Source: Montifringilla adamsi
Lineage: Eukaryota; Chordata; Aves; Passeriformes; Passeridae
Assembly: GCA_017590115.1 (NCBI GenBank)
Contig: JAGGNK010010225.1
Location: 6,200,001 to 6,264,000 of the forward strand
DNA: 64,000 nucleotides
Direction: 5' to 3'
Shown: in pieces, positions 25,070-37,800 of the stretch
Numbering within the stretch: the stretch's first letter is position 1
Layout of the letters: each line of letters starts with the position of its first letter
Position numbers and translations under genes: made by a program
Notes under the pieces: model-generated
Seen by the model: only the letters and a program-made list of their open reading frames with translations
The model's database searches: none
Told to the model about the DNA's origin: nothing

Positions 25070-25715
25070 ACCAAAAATACTCCACATTAAACACTCCAAA
25101 TTAACTTGGGTTAATTTGGGCTGGGATGGATTTAGGAGAAAAGATTAAATAGATACAGAAAGGTTTGGGGAAACTGAAGTAAACAGGTACAAACTGGCAC
25201 AAACACTAGCAGCAAAAAATGTCCTCGTAAGATGACAGCAGCAGAATCCAGGTACCTAAATGTTATTGAAGAAAATTACCTGAATGCTGAACAGACAGCA
25301 ACACAACTCTGCTTGTGCCCCTCAGTCTGGTTCTTATTTCAGCTCCACTAAAAACACTAAACTCTTGATCTCTCTTGGCAAGCAGTTCTTCCCCACTGCC
25401 AGTAATTTGGAGTTATCAAGAAAACCCCAACATACTTTTCCAAGGAAAGGAGGAGGTTCAGGGTGGAGGAGGACCATAGAAACAAATAAATACAAACAGC
25501 TCAGTATTTTTACCCATGAATACTCAGTCAGGAAGGTATTTGCTGAACCTCCTCAAGCTGTGTCCCACCTGCCTCTTCAAGAACTGGTCAGCTTTACCCA
25601 GACACATCTCTCAGAGTTTGAATGAGGCTGCAGAGAACCAGCTTACCACCAGCAGTTGTACTGTGCCATCTGCATGCCTCAGCCTCTAGCCCAAAGTCCC
25701 AGGCTCCTGTTTGGA

Positions 25716-25740
25716 CTGAAATGCAGCCCTGAAATGCAGC
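25716..25740. repeat. Two-copy 12-bp direct repeat
   Basis: The unit ctgaaatgcagc occurs twice, separated by one base. Probably a small slippage duplication. Confidence 0.8.
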
Positions 25741-26214
25741 AAGACCACACTGGACTGTGATGAACTGAAAGCACTTCAGTTCAGCACTATTTTCCTGGGA
25801 TTCAGCTTTGCATAAGGAGCTGCTGCAGGCTGTCTTCTCCTGGCTCTGACTCCCTCGGCTGAATGCAGCTCCCCCTTAGTTGACAGTACACTGTGGGGAA
25901 GAGGAATTGAGTCATTTTGGACACAGTCATGGCTGCTGCCATGGCAGTGTGGACATCATCAGCTCTGCATATATTAGTCCACTGAACTGGCTTCCTGTAG
26001 ACTGTCCAAGGGGTGGAAATAGGTCATTTGCGAGTCACTTGCCATACAGGATTGGCTTATCTCCACAGTCTCAAACAAGTGGTTTGTACTTAGCCCTACA
26101 AGTAAAGACAATGGTTTCTACATGTCCCTTAAAATGATGTTTGAATCTGAGGGCCAGAACTGCTGAGTATCCTCAGCAACTCTGTTGGGGATTGTAAACA
26201 GTGCTTCTCCATTA

Positions 26215-26216
<2 letters not shown>

Positions 26217-26261
<45 letters not shown>
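26217..26261. repeat. 45-base poly-A run
   Basis: An uninterrupted run of 45 A residues between attact and ggaaagg. It is far longer than any other homopolymer in the window. It could be a simple repeat that expanded by slippage, the tail of a processed retrocopy, or an assembly artefact. No AATAAA stands in the 30 bases before it, and I recognise no mRNA in the upstream DNA. Confidence 0.95.
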
Positions 26262-26263
<2 letters not shown>

Positions 26264-29200
26264 AAAGGAAGATTACTCTGTATCCATGGCTACATGACTA
26301 CACACCGTATCATCAATACCATGTCTCTGAGCAGCTGAGAGTGTCTGACATATTTTGGAATTTTAATTAAACCCATCAGGGAATATCTGATAGGTAAAAC
26401 ATCTGGAAATCAAAAATCCAGGGAGCCATATAAAACTCAAGTGAGGACTGCTTCAATTCCCATTTTTGTCACACCTTTATGTATTTTTAAGCATATTTCT
26501 ACCTTTAAAGTTATCTCTGCCGAACCTGCTGTCAGAGCAGTTTGGTTATTACCCATTCCCAGCTGATGCTATCAAGCTGACCTGTGGTGAGGCAGGGCTG
26601 TCAGAGTAAGCGGATTCCAATGTACAGCAGTTGAAATAATAAATGATAGCGGCTATACACCAGAGAAAAAATGTGATTATGCCATCACTCCAGTGCCCAT
26701 TAAGCTCAGCAATTTCTAGCTATTTGAAAAACTGAGACATCATTTCTGCAACATGTAAGTGTTTTCTTGAATGCAATAAAATCCACCATTTTAACACTGA
26801 TTGCTTCTCAGGACCTAACTGGACTGTTATCTAGATAAACATTTCAGGAGGTTACTTATCTGTATCAGACTTTTAATTCATAATGTGAAGCTATATTGTT
26901 TTGGAAATGACAAGTACTCAGTGACTCTGTGTCTGCCAGTAACCACAGCACCAGGATTTATGGCAGGAGACTTTCCAAAGCCTGGGAAGTGTTTGGGCTC
27001 CTAAATCTCTCACTTTCAGAAATCTTGTAAGGGCTGTGTCTGAGAAGTTCCTGCACTGTCCACTCTTTGAACTAGCACAGAAGTACAGCAAAACTGTGCT
27101 TTTAGCACTTCTACTCTTATGCAACTGAAGAGTGAAGTTAACTGAATTATCTGAACCTTAGATAGGTTTGCATTTCATTTGAAGACATTTTTGAAAAGCT
27201 TTTTTTTTATTTTTCCTGGAGTAGTTCTTCCTGCATGAACTCATAAAACATGGAAAAATGTAAAAGTGAATTTCACATCTATCTGTACCAGAATGTGCCA
27301 CAAAGTCAGGACAGAACTTAATAGAGAACTGCTGGGAGGCTTCCCACGGATTGCACTGGGCTTTACATTAGACCCTGAAAAATCCAAACCCCTCTTTTTC
27401 TACTCAGCCAACTTCCACTTCTAGTTTTGTGTCAGATAAGTCATGAAAAAGAGAGCTCAGCCCTACTGAAGTAAGGGCACCTAGGAAAATCAATCATGGT
27501 AGAGATCTTAACACATAAATGATCCTGGGGAGAAAATTTAAAGAAACACTTTCATCTTTGACCCAGAGGCACTTAATGAACCCGGATGGAAAGTAATGCT
27601 CCTCATTGGAGAAATGTGTGCTCAAGAACGATCTGAATGCTCATTTATGAGCTATGACTATGAATTAACTGCAAATTTGGCTCACTGTAATGAAAAAAAA
27701 AAAAGCCACAGCAGGAAGCAAAATGTAATCCAGTCCTACTGAGAAACTGATGACAGAAAGGCTACACAATGGAGCAGAATGAAAGGACAGAGTGCAGATG
27801 CAAAATACACTTACACCTTTTCAAAACCAAATAAATGGAGGACAGACATTATTTAATCAATACTTGTACGTCACAAGGAAAGGGTGTATATAAAAATGCT
27901 TGCTAGTATTTGTGGGAGGGCAAATTTGCAGGTAGTGTCTCCCTGGAAGTGTTAGTTTTTATGTGAAAACAAGGGATGATAAACCAAGCTTGAGAAATTT
28001 TAGATTTTAATCAAGATTTAGAGCTAAGGAACTATTTGATAGTTGAGACTTCATTATCTGAAATGTATTCACAAGGGAAGGGGCAGATAGCAGAAAGAGA
28101 TTGAAAAATATTTTGATCTCTTTCTTTCTTATGTTACTGGTTTCAGTGAAGTATTTCATAGTTTTTCACTGTTTATGAGAAAGGAGAAGGAAGCTTTTAA
28201 ATTAAGTTTTAATGTGTTTTTTCACTTAAAAAGGTGAAATGTGTCTATTACTCAAGATTAATTTCATTCTGACCTGTTGATCCTCACTGGATTATGGGAT
28301 TCTTTGTTTATGTTCTTCTGTACTTGACTGCAACCATCAGCTCTGAAGTGCCACTGGGTTTAGAAAACAAAAGTTTAAAGGAAAATATTTTTGTATCTTG
28401 CTAATGCTGTTTTCCACCAGTTTTTCTATATTGAACACTATAATGTGATACTTCTCCATTTTCTTGAGTTGAAGTGGTAGCCCAGGAAAAGACAGAAAGG
28501 TAAAATCAGCAACCAGAAGATAGCATCTTTTCTCTGTTATTTGCTGTTTATTTTCCAACTGAGCCCTCAAGAATGGCCAAACATGTTCACACTGCTGTTC
28601 TTAGTCCAGATCTTCAAGTAATTTCAGGATATTAAGCAACCCACCAGTAATTGTGGAGGTCTTCCACTTTTACCTTTTCTGTGTCAAGATCACATTTGAA
28701 TTTTTAATCTCATGGAATTTTAGTACACAGCTGCCAATGTAAATCTCCCCCATTTGCTACCCAGGAGATGCTGGTACCCTAGAAATACTGAAACTTTGAG
28801 AAAACCATGGTGTAAGACAATCCTAAGATACCTTATACAGAGCTAGTCCCATATTTCTTTGCTCCTATTTTAGACTTACCATCTTCCTTTCCTTTGGTAA
28901 AAGTGCCCACTTACATTTCTTCAAATAGCTGCATATAATTTCACAGCTGAAATATTTTATATCTGAGTTTTACTGCAAAAGGCAAAAATCCTGAAGACTG
29001 CGTTTTATAAAAACCCAAGATAAACAGCTTCAAGGTATAGCAAATTTAATCCTTCCTAAATCCTGACTTAAGAAAAAACTTACACTGAGACATAAGGACA
29101 AGTAACAGTGAAGTCTGGATGATGAAATCTGCAATGACTCATTCCTCTAGTAAAATAGTCTCTTACAAGTGCTACACATTTTTTTAGTCAATAATTTGTA

Positions 29201-32200
29201 TCACTAGAAAGTTAAGGAAAGCCACATTTATGTGGGATGGAGATAATCTGGATTTAAAATGAAAGATGTGACTCATAACAAATGACAGTTATGTATTAGA
29301 TTACATTTTTTTTCTTCCTTTTTCAGTTAGCCAAAAATTATTACGATGTTATTACTCTTTTTCTGAAAAAATACCTCCTCATGTCCAACATTCTCCTTCT
29401 CCAGTTATTCTCCTTTACAAGTTAGAATATTGAGAAGTGTATAAAATCTATTTTACAATTTACAAAAAAATATATTTGATTAGAAGACCACTGGACGTAA
29501 TGGTGTGGAACTGTAGCACACCTTTTCAATCACTAGAAACTCACACATACACACAGAAACCACAACAAATAATTCTATTTCTGTTCCCTTCCTGGGCAAT
29601 CACTTTGGCCCCAGCACAAGGAGACCATATGTTCTAAACTTCCAGGGAGAACAATTGTATCCCACCTTTCTGTCCATAGCATGTGTTTTTGCAGATGTGG
29701 TGTACCAGAGGAAAAGGGAACACCTCAGCTCAAGACCTGAAAGCTCTTGGCACCGATGTGGACACTACTCTCAGTAATCCCAGCATTTGAATAATCTAAG
29801 CATGTCACCTTCCAGAACATTAGCCATGCAAGGACATGAGGTTTATTGATAAATTCGATACAATGTATGACAATAAGTAAAATGGATACCCTGAAAGTCT
29901 TTGAACAGGAAAATCAAACAAATTCAGTTATGCTTTGCAAAAGAAATACCCAGATTTAGACATAGTTTAAAAAGACTTGATCTCTTTTCTCCACTGCTTC
30001 AAAAACCTGCTTGAGCCAAGGGCAGAGCTCTGTGGAAACTCATAAAGTCATTCCTCTGCCTGGGGACCCTTTCTTCATGATCTAAGTTGTATCTCTCTGC
30101 TTCCACTTTTAAATACGACCCTCTGATTGTGATATTGCACAACTTTAAGTAGTTCCTCACCTTGTCCTCCAAAATCTGCAGCTGATATTGACATCTCTTT
30201 CCCTTGCTCTTGCTTTGCCTGCTGCCTCACAGTCTTTTGTATCATTTGGAAGAAGATGAGCCCTCCTAAGATATTATCAGGTTTTCATCCCCCCAAGACA
30301 AAGGTTGAGCTGCTCTGTTATTGTTCCTAGCTATTAATAGAAATATATATCAAGGACATCCCCATGTCCTTCATGCCAGGAACATGGACACAGACCCTGT
30401 GTAAGAAGATAAATGGTTTGTGAAATAAAACCAGTCTTCAAATTTTGGGAACTATTGTTGAAAGCTAACACTCCAGAGCATCTCATTTTATTTTCTATCT
30501 TTAATAATTACTTGACTTTGGATTTGAGGAGAATATCTGCTCTTTAAAATGTGGCATCTGTGTTTAGACACCAGATTCATTAACTGCATTGACAGAGTAG
30601 GCAGAAGGAACAAAGACCAGAGAGAGTAATCCTCCACTAATGGAAGATGTCATATCTCCACAAAATCAATTTGCTGAGGTGACAGCCCATCTGTTGCTTT
30701 TGGTGAAAGTCACAACACCATGGGTAATAGTTTCTCAGAGCTGAATTACCTTCTCTTGCACATGAAAATTAGTCACATCATAATTGAAGGCATTTTAAAG
30801 CTAGTGTTTTACTGCATACTGGCAGTTCTTGGCCATGTGAAATAGTTTTTTCTAGATGTGAGTTCTGGGACACAAGCTGCAAGAAGCAAACACACAGACC
30901 ATGTATGTCAATGACCTTACTATCAAAAGACGTATTTGGGACTGATTCTGTTTTCTGAAACAAATCTAGAGTGATGTCTTCTGTCAAGTTAATTGCAGCT
31001 TCCCAAAACAAATTAGAAAATCCCTTTCATTCAATTTTAAAATCTAACTTCAATGTTATTGAAGTATTATCAAAAATTTCTATGCTGTAATGGTAGAGAT
31101 CCCAAAATGCATCACACAAAGGGATAGCAAGGACTACATTTTCTAGACTCTGTAAACTTACTTTTAGCATGCAGAAACTTTAATAAATTAAGTGGTTCAT
31201 GTATGTTAAAACTGGCTTAATGTGTATGTTAAAGCTTCAGTAGAAGAGTGCCACAAGAGAATCAATTAATGGGAGTCTATTCAAAGGTGTAAATTAAGAC
31301 AGCTAACCTTAGTTACTTTAAATAGCTTCTTGACAGGCAAGTTACTGTGTAGATTCCATTTCCCACTAGTAGGGATTAAGTGATATTAGAACATCTAACT
31401 GAATCAAATTATTTAAGAATTTAAAGATTATAAAAAGGCCAGAGTATAACTTATACATCAACTTAGTCTCAGACCTGAATGATTTTAAAGAAGTAATTCA
31501 GAAATTAATAATCAGTGTGTTTGTTGATTCTTCATTTTGTTAATTTTGCGAAGCTTTTTTTTTTCCTTTGATATTTCAGTTGTTGTATTCCTCCACATAG
31601 AAGTGGGAAGAGCTGTTATTTGGTCAGGTGGGACACGGAGCTGCATGGCCACTCTTCCACAGCACACAGCAGGGCAGGTGAAGGAGGATACAGTCTCCTG
31701 AACCTTTTAATACTGCTGCCTCCCAAAAACATGTTTGAAAGATACCCAGCAAATGCAGAAGTCACTGCTGTTGCACTGCTGATGCACGTTAGCATGAGAA
31801 AAAAGCTCCCCTACTGTGCATCACAATGGACACTCTAAAGAATTATGGTCATTACTGTCATGCCAAGAGAAGGGATTTGGGTTGATAAGAGTTACTTCTG
31901 TCTTTGACACTTGTAGACTGGCTTCCCAAGATTTATGGCTCAGATTTTATTTGCCTACAGTCTCTGACCTCTTAATTTAGAGCTGTCTTAGGTGAATACA
32001 TCTCATTCCATGACAATTCCTGATGGCAGGAATGTGATGCTGTCCCTCTGTTTTGCATAAGGGATTACTTTCCTAATTGGGGTTTGGAAAGAGGATAGCA
32101 ACTAGTAAATCATTTTGGATGAAGACGTCCTTGGATAAATCCTGGAAAGCCCTATGGACTGAGAAATCTTTGGTCTTTCCACAAACTCCTCAGGAGATGG

Positions 32201-33009
32201 AGAGAAGCCAAAGAATTATTTTTTGCTTCCCAGTACTACTGTATATTGGGTCAAGAGAGAGTTGGTGCTTGTAAATAGTCAGCAGCACACACCCAGAGAA
32301 GAGTTTAAGAACAAGATATGAGGAAAGTCTCTGTTCCATTAACATTTTCTCCAGGTGTCAATGATTTACCAGTCAGTTTCTCTTTCAGCGCATTCTCTCT
32401 GGGGACAAAATTGCTCCACTCAACACCTAAATGCTCATGAAACACCTCAACTTCCCAAGTATGTCTGGAAAGAAGAGAGTGGGAAATTTTATAGTAAGAA
32501 ATTTCTTTCCCCTCCCAAGATATTTGTTCATCCAAAAACCCAATATTTTTTCTAACAGAAAGCCTGAAGTTTAGTTTTCTTTCTCCCTAGAAATTAGAAG
32601 AATATTTATAAATGTATTTAGAAATTATACAAATATTTCCAGGAGTAGGAAATGTGGGATTTTTTTCTTCATCAAGACAAGGTTTTGTTGTTTTAATTTG
32701 ACATTATTCTTACTGCTTTATTAAGCTGACTATTAACCACTGCAACTATTTCTAATGTTAAAAAACTACATAAAGTATTTTGATAGATAAACAAAAAATT
32801 TCTTAAATGCTGCTTATTTTTTTAAAATAACTCCCTGGCTTAAAATAAAACAATATTATATATTTAATCTGTGAAAAATTTTAACAAGATAAGAAAAAAA
32901 AATCTGCAGCAACATATAGGCTCCTTTGCATAATGGCACTTTCACCAGTTTTTCTTTGAATCCATTTCCTAAAGGCAGATCTTATTCATGTCATATAGCT
33001 GAGTTCTAA

Positions 33010-33030
33010 AAAAACCTGTTTCAGGTTTTT
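33010..33030. repeat. Perfect 9-bp inverted repeat, 3-base loop
   Basis: aaaaacctg, loop ttt, then caggttttt. A short hairpin could form. It is probably chance in AT-rich DNA, as no gene is nearby. Confidence 0.6.
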
Positions 33031-33157
33031 AAAGCTAAAGTAGGTTATCTAGTCATGCAGGCAGCCAGATGTTCAGGCTGTCTAAAAACAAGCCTGATCT
33101 AAGCAAGATTTTAAGCTGTTTCTTTAGTTAATGGAAAATTAATATCAGCTGTACAGG

Positions 33158-33195
33158 GTGTTGGTTCAAGCACAGAGTGTTGGTTCAAAAACAGT
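33158..33195. repeat. Two-copy 19-bp tandem duplication
   Basis: The unit gtgttggttcaagcacaga is followed directly by a second copy with three changes near its end. It is a small, moderately old duplication. Confidence 0.85.
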
Positions 33196-36100
33196 GTCTA
33201 AAATATATGGGATTAATTATCTTGAAGGCTTGCCTACAGGTTGACTAAAGAGCATGCCAGGTAAATAGGTCAAACTAGATGAACAACTCTGAGATATCTA
33301 AAGTTATAAGAGACTAATGCCTTCTCTCCTTCTCAGTGAAATTAATGAAAACATAGAGGATTTCTTAACAGTATTTCAGTTGAGTAAGTTTTTTTTTTTA
33401 ATTCCTAAATGATTTTAGGGATTTTTTTCTGCCTTATAATTTTGACAAAATTTCTCACTAACAAAAGAAAGCTTTTGTTTTCCTAAATCATTTGACTTTT
33501 TTGTTTGAACTTGGCATCATCCAGCAAACCTGGTTGAGCTGTCACACTGTCATCACAGGACTCTATGAGAAAAAAAAGAGGAGAATATTGTTGCCCCCAC
33601 TTCATGGAAGAAGACACGAGGGCATATATAGGTGAAATGGTACTTCACGTCTTCCAAACCTTTGAAAAATTATTGATAGAATACCAGAGTTTTGGTAAAC
33701 TATTATTAGAAACAGAAACTAAAATTAAATAGTAGCTCAAAAGATATCTCCCCATGTAGTTATATAAAAGACCCTTAACTGAGGAGTTCATGGATTCCTT
33801 TTTAAGTCCTGATTATTTTCTGATTATGAGTGATCTCTTAAATATGCACGCTTGTTAAACATATTTATGTAGCAGATTATGTCAAAATAAGTAACATAAT
33901 TCTTAATCAATGCAAAACTGGTTTTCTCCTTCCTTGTCAGTCCACCAACATAACGTGAGAAAAACAACCTCTATTGGATAAATCAAGCTTCTGAAAAGCA
34001 AAGCCAAGTCAAAAGTAGAAGAAGGAGTGCTACTTTATGTTCATCTTCCACGTCTAAGCTGTCAACCTTTCTCTTTGAAAGGGAGCACAAGAACTGTCAT
34101 TCAATAGTCAAGGGATATTAGCAATGAAAGTACTATCATTTAAATAAAAATAAGAGTAGTGAAACTGATGTTGCAGCTGTATGATCTCCAGTTAAGTTTT
34201 GTTTTGTATGTCTGGCAATGATATTTCATTCAGCAACTCCAAACCAGATATGAATGATAAAATTCAACACACCTTGTGTTTAGACCTCTGGCAAGAAACA
34301 TAGACCGTGTGTATGTGGCGGGCTGCCTCAATAGCTGACACAAAGCAAATGCTAGATTTAGAATGCCTTCATTTGCTGGCTGACCCAGCAGAACAGCACC
34401 TCAGTGGGCTGACAGTCTTTTTTATATCTCTGCTCTCTCGATTATAACGTCACATCCCATTTAGCACTCCAAATACACAGTCATTTACAGACACCACCCA
34501 AGCCTAGGCAGTCAGCTGAAAGGATACAGCTGTCTGGTTGTTATTAGCCATCAAAGTTCTGAAACATTGTCATCTTGTGGCAGGTTCAGGACATAACAAG
34601 GGAAATAACTGCTTCTCCAGGGTATTTCCCTGGAGACCCTGGAAACTACCAGCATGCCTGGGGAAATTTTGAGTGCAAGGCACATGTAGAAATTGCTGCA
34701 GGGGAGTTTCCCAGGGCCATACTGTGGGCAGACTGGGACAAACTGAATCACAGCTGTCTTATATCATTGGATAAGGTCTTCAACTTGTAGCACTGTGTGT
34801 TTATTACAGGTGTAGCAATGCTCATTAAATACAAAGCAATTTAGCCATTAGACCCACTTGCTTTTTCATCTGAGGAAGTACCAGCAGTTTGCATATTGTT
34901 ATCTTACTACATATATACCTAGCCAATAAAAATTAGACCAAACAGAGGTTAAAAGGTGAGTGATAGCAACCTAATGCTAATATCTGCTGTGCCATCCTAC
35001 ATTTTCTTGCTTGGTTTTAGAGGAGATTCTACTGGAATAGCTCTGCTGTCTCTGATTTGCGCTGTCACATGCTTTCTGCCAGAGCATCTGAAGGACATGC
35101 TAAACTCAGTGCAGTTCTTCCCAGAGATTACACTCTGTGCACTCATTACCCAATAGAACAGTGTGTCACCTAACCTTGAGTCATCACTGAGTCAGTTTTA
35201 GCTCTTCAATACTCAGTGCCATAACTTTCTACTCAAAGTTCCTGAGTCATACAGGAGGAAAGGAAGGGGGAGACACAACAAAATTTCACTTTACACAAAC
35301 ACCCACTGACATGCCCAGGCTAAGGGCACATCTGTCAGGGTGCATGTAGACACATCTGGCTGCGTAAAGAAGGAAATATTCAAACATGCTCAGCAATATA
35401 CCAATGCAGCTATTCAGATCTTAGAGCAAATGTCTGGATTCAGCAAATTTGATTTCCAATGTCAGATTGTATGTCTTCACTGCCTACGAAAACCAAGTTT
35501 CAGCAACACGTGTGTCTGCCACTGCCAGCTCTTTGCTAACACATTTGTAGTAGAAAACAGAACTTGCACACAACTTCAAGCTCTTTCCTATGAAATCAAA
35601 TTACTTACACTAAAAATGATCTCACAGCATTAGATCTGGATTAAAATAAGTACTTGAAGGTTTTTCTGCTTCCTAAAGAGTCAAGCCCAAGTCTTGATAT
35701 GTATAAAGTGAATAAATTCCTTATTTTGTCTGAGAGGAAAAAACAAGAGCCACCATCATAAATGCAGCTCAAACCAGGAGCTGAGCAGTATCTATAGGGA
35801 GAGGTCCAGTAGAGAATGAAAGCAAATTAATATAGCTGATTTTTTTCCACTGGAGATGCATGCAGGCATGTGTATGCATAAACCAACACGCAGAAATCAC
35901 AGACAGAGAACACAATAGAAAATCAAAGGCAGCTAGTCATTGTATGACCCTGACCAGAAAGAAACCCAGGAGGGCTTTGTGAGGGGAATGCATACTGGAA
36001 AACAATTTTTTGATTTCTACTGACCTGGGGAGACAAACTTCTATATACATTAACAAATATATTTTATTAAATCAATGTAATATTGTCTTCTACCTAAAGA

Positions 36101-37761
36101 TTTCACCCCAATAATGGAAACTTAAGTTTTTGCCAAATGCTAGGACAACAAAAGGCAGAGATGTATCACATTTAGGCTTATGTCTAAGACTACTAAACTG
36201 CCCATGAGGAACATAAGGCCACAGTTCTGTGCTAACCAGGATCAGACTTGGACTTCCTGAGATCTTTCAGCCACACGACCCTCACCTGGATTAGGAAGGT
36301 AGGCAAAGATTGCTTATGTCACTCTCAGTAGAGGAGAAAGTATCTGGCTGTGAGTAACATCAGAACTGAGAGTCAGATAATATCTGAGCTGGCATAAAAT
36401 CTAGTGCATAATTGCCTGTCTTGAAAATTCCTTGAGCACACTGGAAAAGTCAGGGTTACTTTGAACCAGTTCCGTGCCGTACCATATGGCTGTGACATTT
36501 TAAATCCTACATTTAAATCCTGGTTCTAAAACCATATTTTCTATTTCTTGCAGCTACAGCCTAAGGAATAAAAGAGTAGGAAAACACTGCAAAGACAGCA
36601 GCCAGCTAAGAGGCAACATTAAAGCAGAAGTATGCCTCAAATCCCATCCCTCTGTGGGGTTTATTGAATAGAAATAGAGTAGCAGGAACAGAACTGAGAA
36701 GCCTCAAGCACTCCTGTATCGTGTTTATTATCTGGCATGGTGCACATTTATTTATTCCACATAAAACAGAAGCTTTAACAGGGGGAATGAGAACATCTTC
36801 AGTCTGCCCACAATAGTTAATCCCAGGTTCAAATCACTTCAGAAAGATGAGAAAAGTTAAACCCTTCCCATCATCACTATGAAGTCTGAGCTATAATTAG
36901 TAGCTGAACGATTAAACGAGGAATGAGATGGAGCAAGCACTTCCAGGGATGCTCCATATGAAGCCCAATTCAAAAGGCAACACTGCAGCATGCTTACCAA
37001 TCAGTCACAGAGGGAAGCTAAACAATTTTGGAAGCCAGCTCAGACCTCAGTCCCATAGGGAGCTCTACTGTGACAGCGCTCTGCACATGCGCCCTTTAGC
37101 TATCACCAGTGTGAGGCACTATGAAGCAAGACTACCAATCGAAATTTTGGAAGAATTGAGAGCACCAGTAAGGTGGTTTCTCAATTTCAGAAGCTTTGGG
37201 ACAATAAGAGCCTGTGCCTGGACAAAAGCAATGGAATACAGACACTGCCTGCTGCAGCCTTGGAGAGCCATCAGCTCTTCTCTCTAACCAAAATTGCGTG
37301 TGGATTGTTGCCTATCATGGCTACCTTGTAGCATTGAGGTTACATGTTTGGGTATGAGAAGGTGAATACTTTATAACATCCCAGACAAATCTCTAGTGTA
37401 AATTCTGTCACCACTAATAAAGTTTCACCACACAGGAGTTATGATTCAAGGAGAATCAGGACTAAGGGAAGCAAAGGAGAATGTGTTCATTGCTTAAAGG
37501 ACAGTCTAAATGTAATTTTTCCAAAGCCATTCATTAATAATTTTTTTTCACCTATGAGAGTCTTACTCCTATAAATGCTGTCTCATATATTTAGAGGCAT
37601 AAAAGGTGACCGGTCCCTACTTAAATGAATGAAAACAGTGTTCCTTTCTAATCAGATTTTAAAGGAGATCACTAATCAGCAATTTTTGAATGAGGAACTG
37701 TAGCCAGCTAATCCATATCCTGTGATGCCTTCACCTTCCCATTTACCTTCTCACTGCCATT

Positions 37762-37800
37762 GCTCACATGGTTATTTAGCCAATCACCTGGTTATTTAGC
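37762..37800. repeat. Two-copy 20-bp tandem duplication
   Basis: The core tggttatttagc occurs at 37,769-37,780 and 37,789-37,800, with similar flanking bases (tcaca/tcacc) before each. This is a short imperfect tandem duplication. Confidence 0.8.

Larger units (their letters stand above)
24347..25085 (+). other. Possible 3'UTR of the + strand gene
   Basis: This A-rich stretch runs from the stop codon to the first AATAAA (25,064-25,069), which sits in an A-rich run after a short ggggaaat repeat. If the terminal exon is real, the transcript could end near 25,085. Reading frames here are short; the - strand frame of 117 codons at 24,333-24,686 is Ser/Phe-rich and is explained by A-rich composition. 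Confidence 0.25.

Noticed and set aside
36825..36840. aggttcaaatcac resembling a tRNA T-loop
   Set aside because: No acceptor stem, D-arm or anticodon arm can be drawn around it.
36928..37287. ATG-started + strand open frame of 119 codons
   Set aside because: No motif, no family resemblance and no promoter or poly-A context; length is within chance for this composition.
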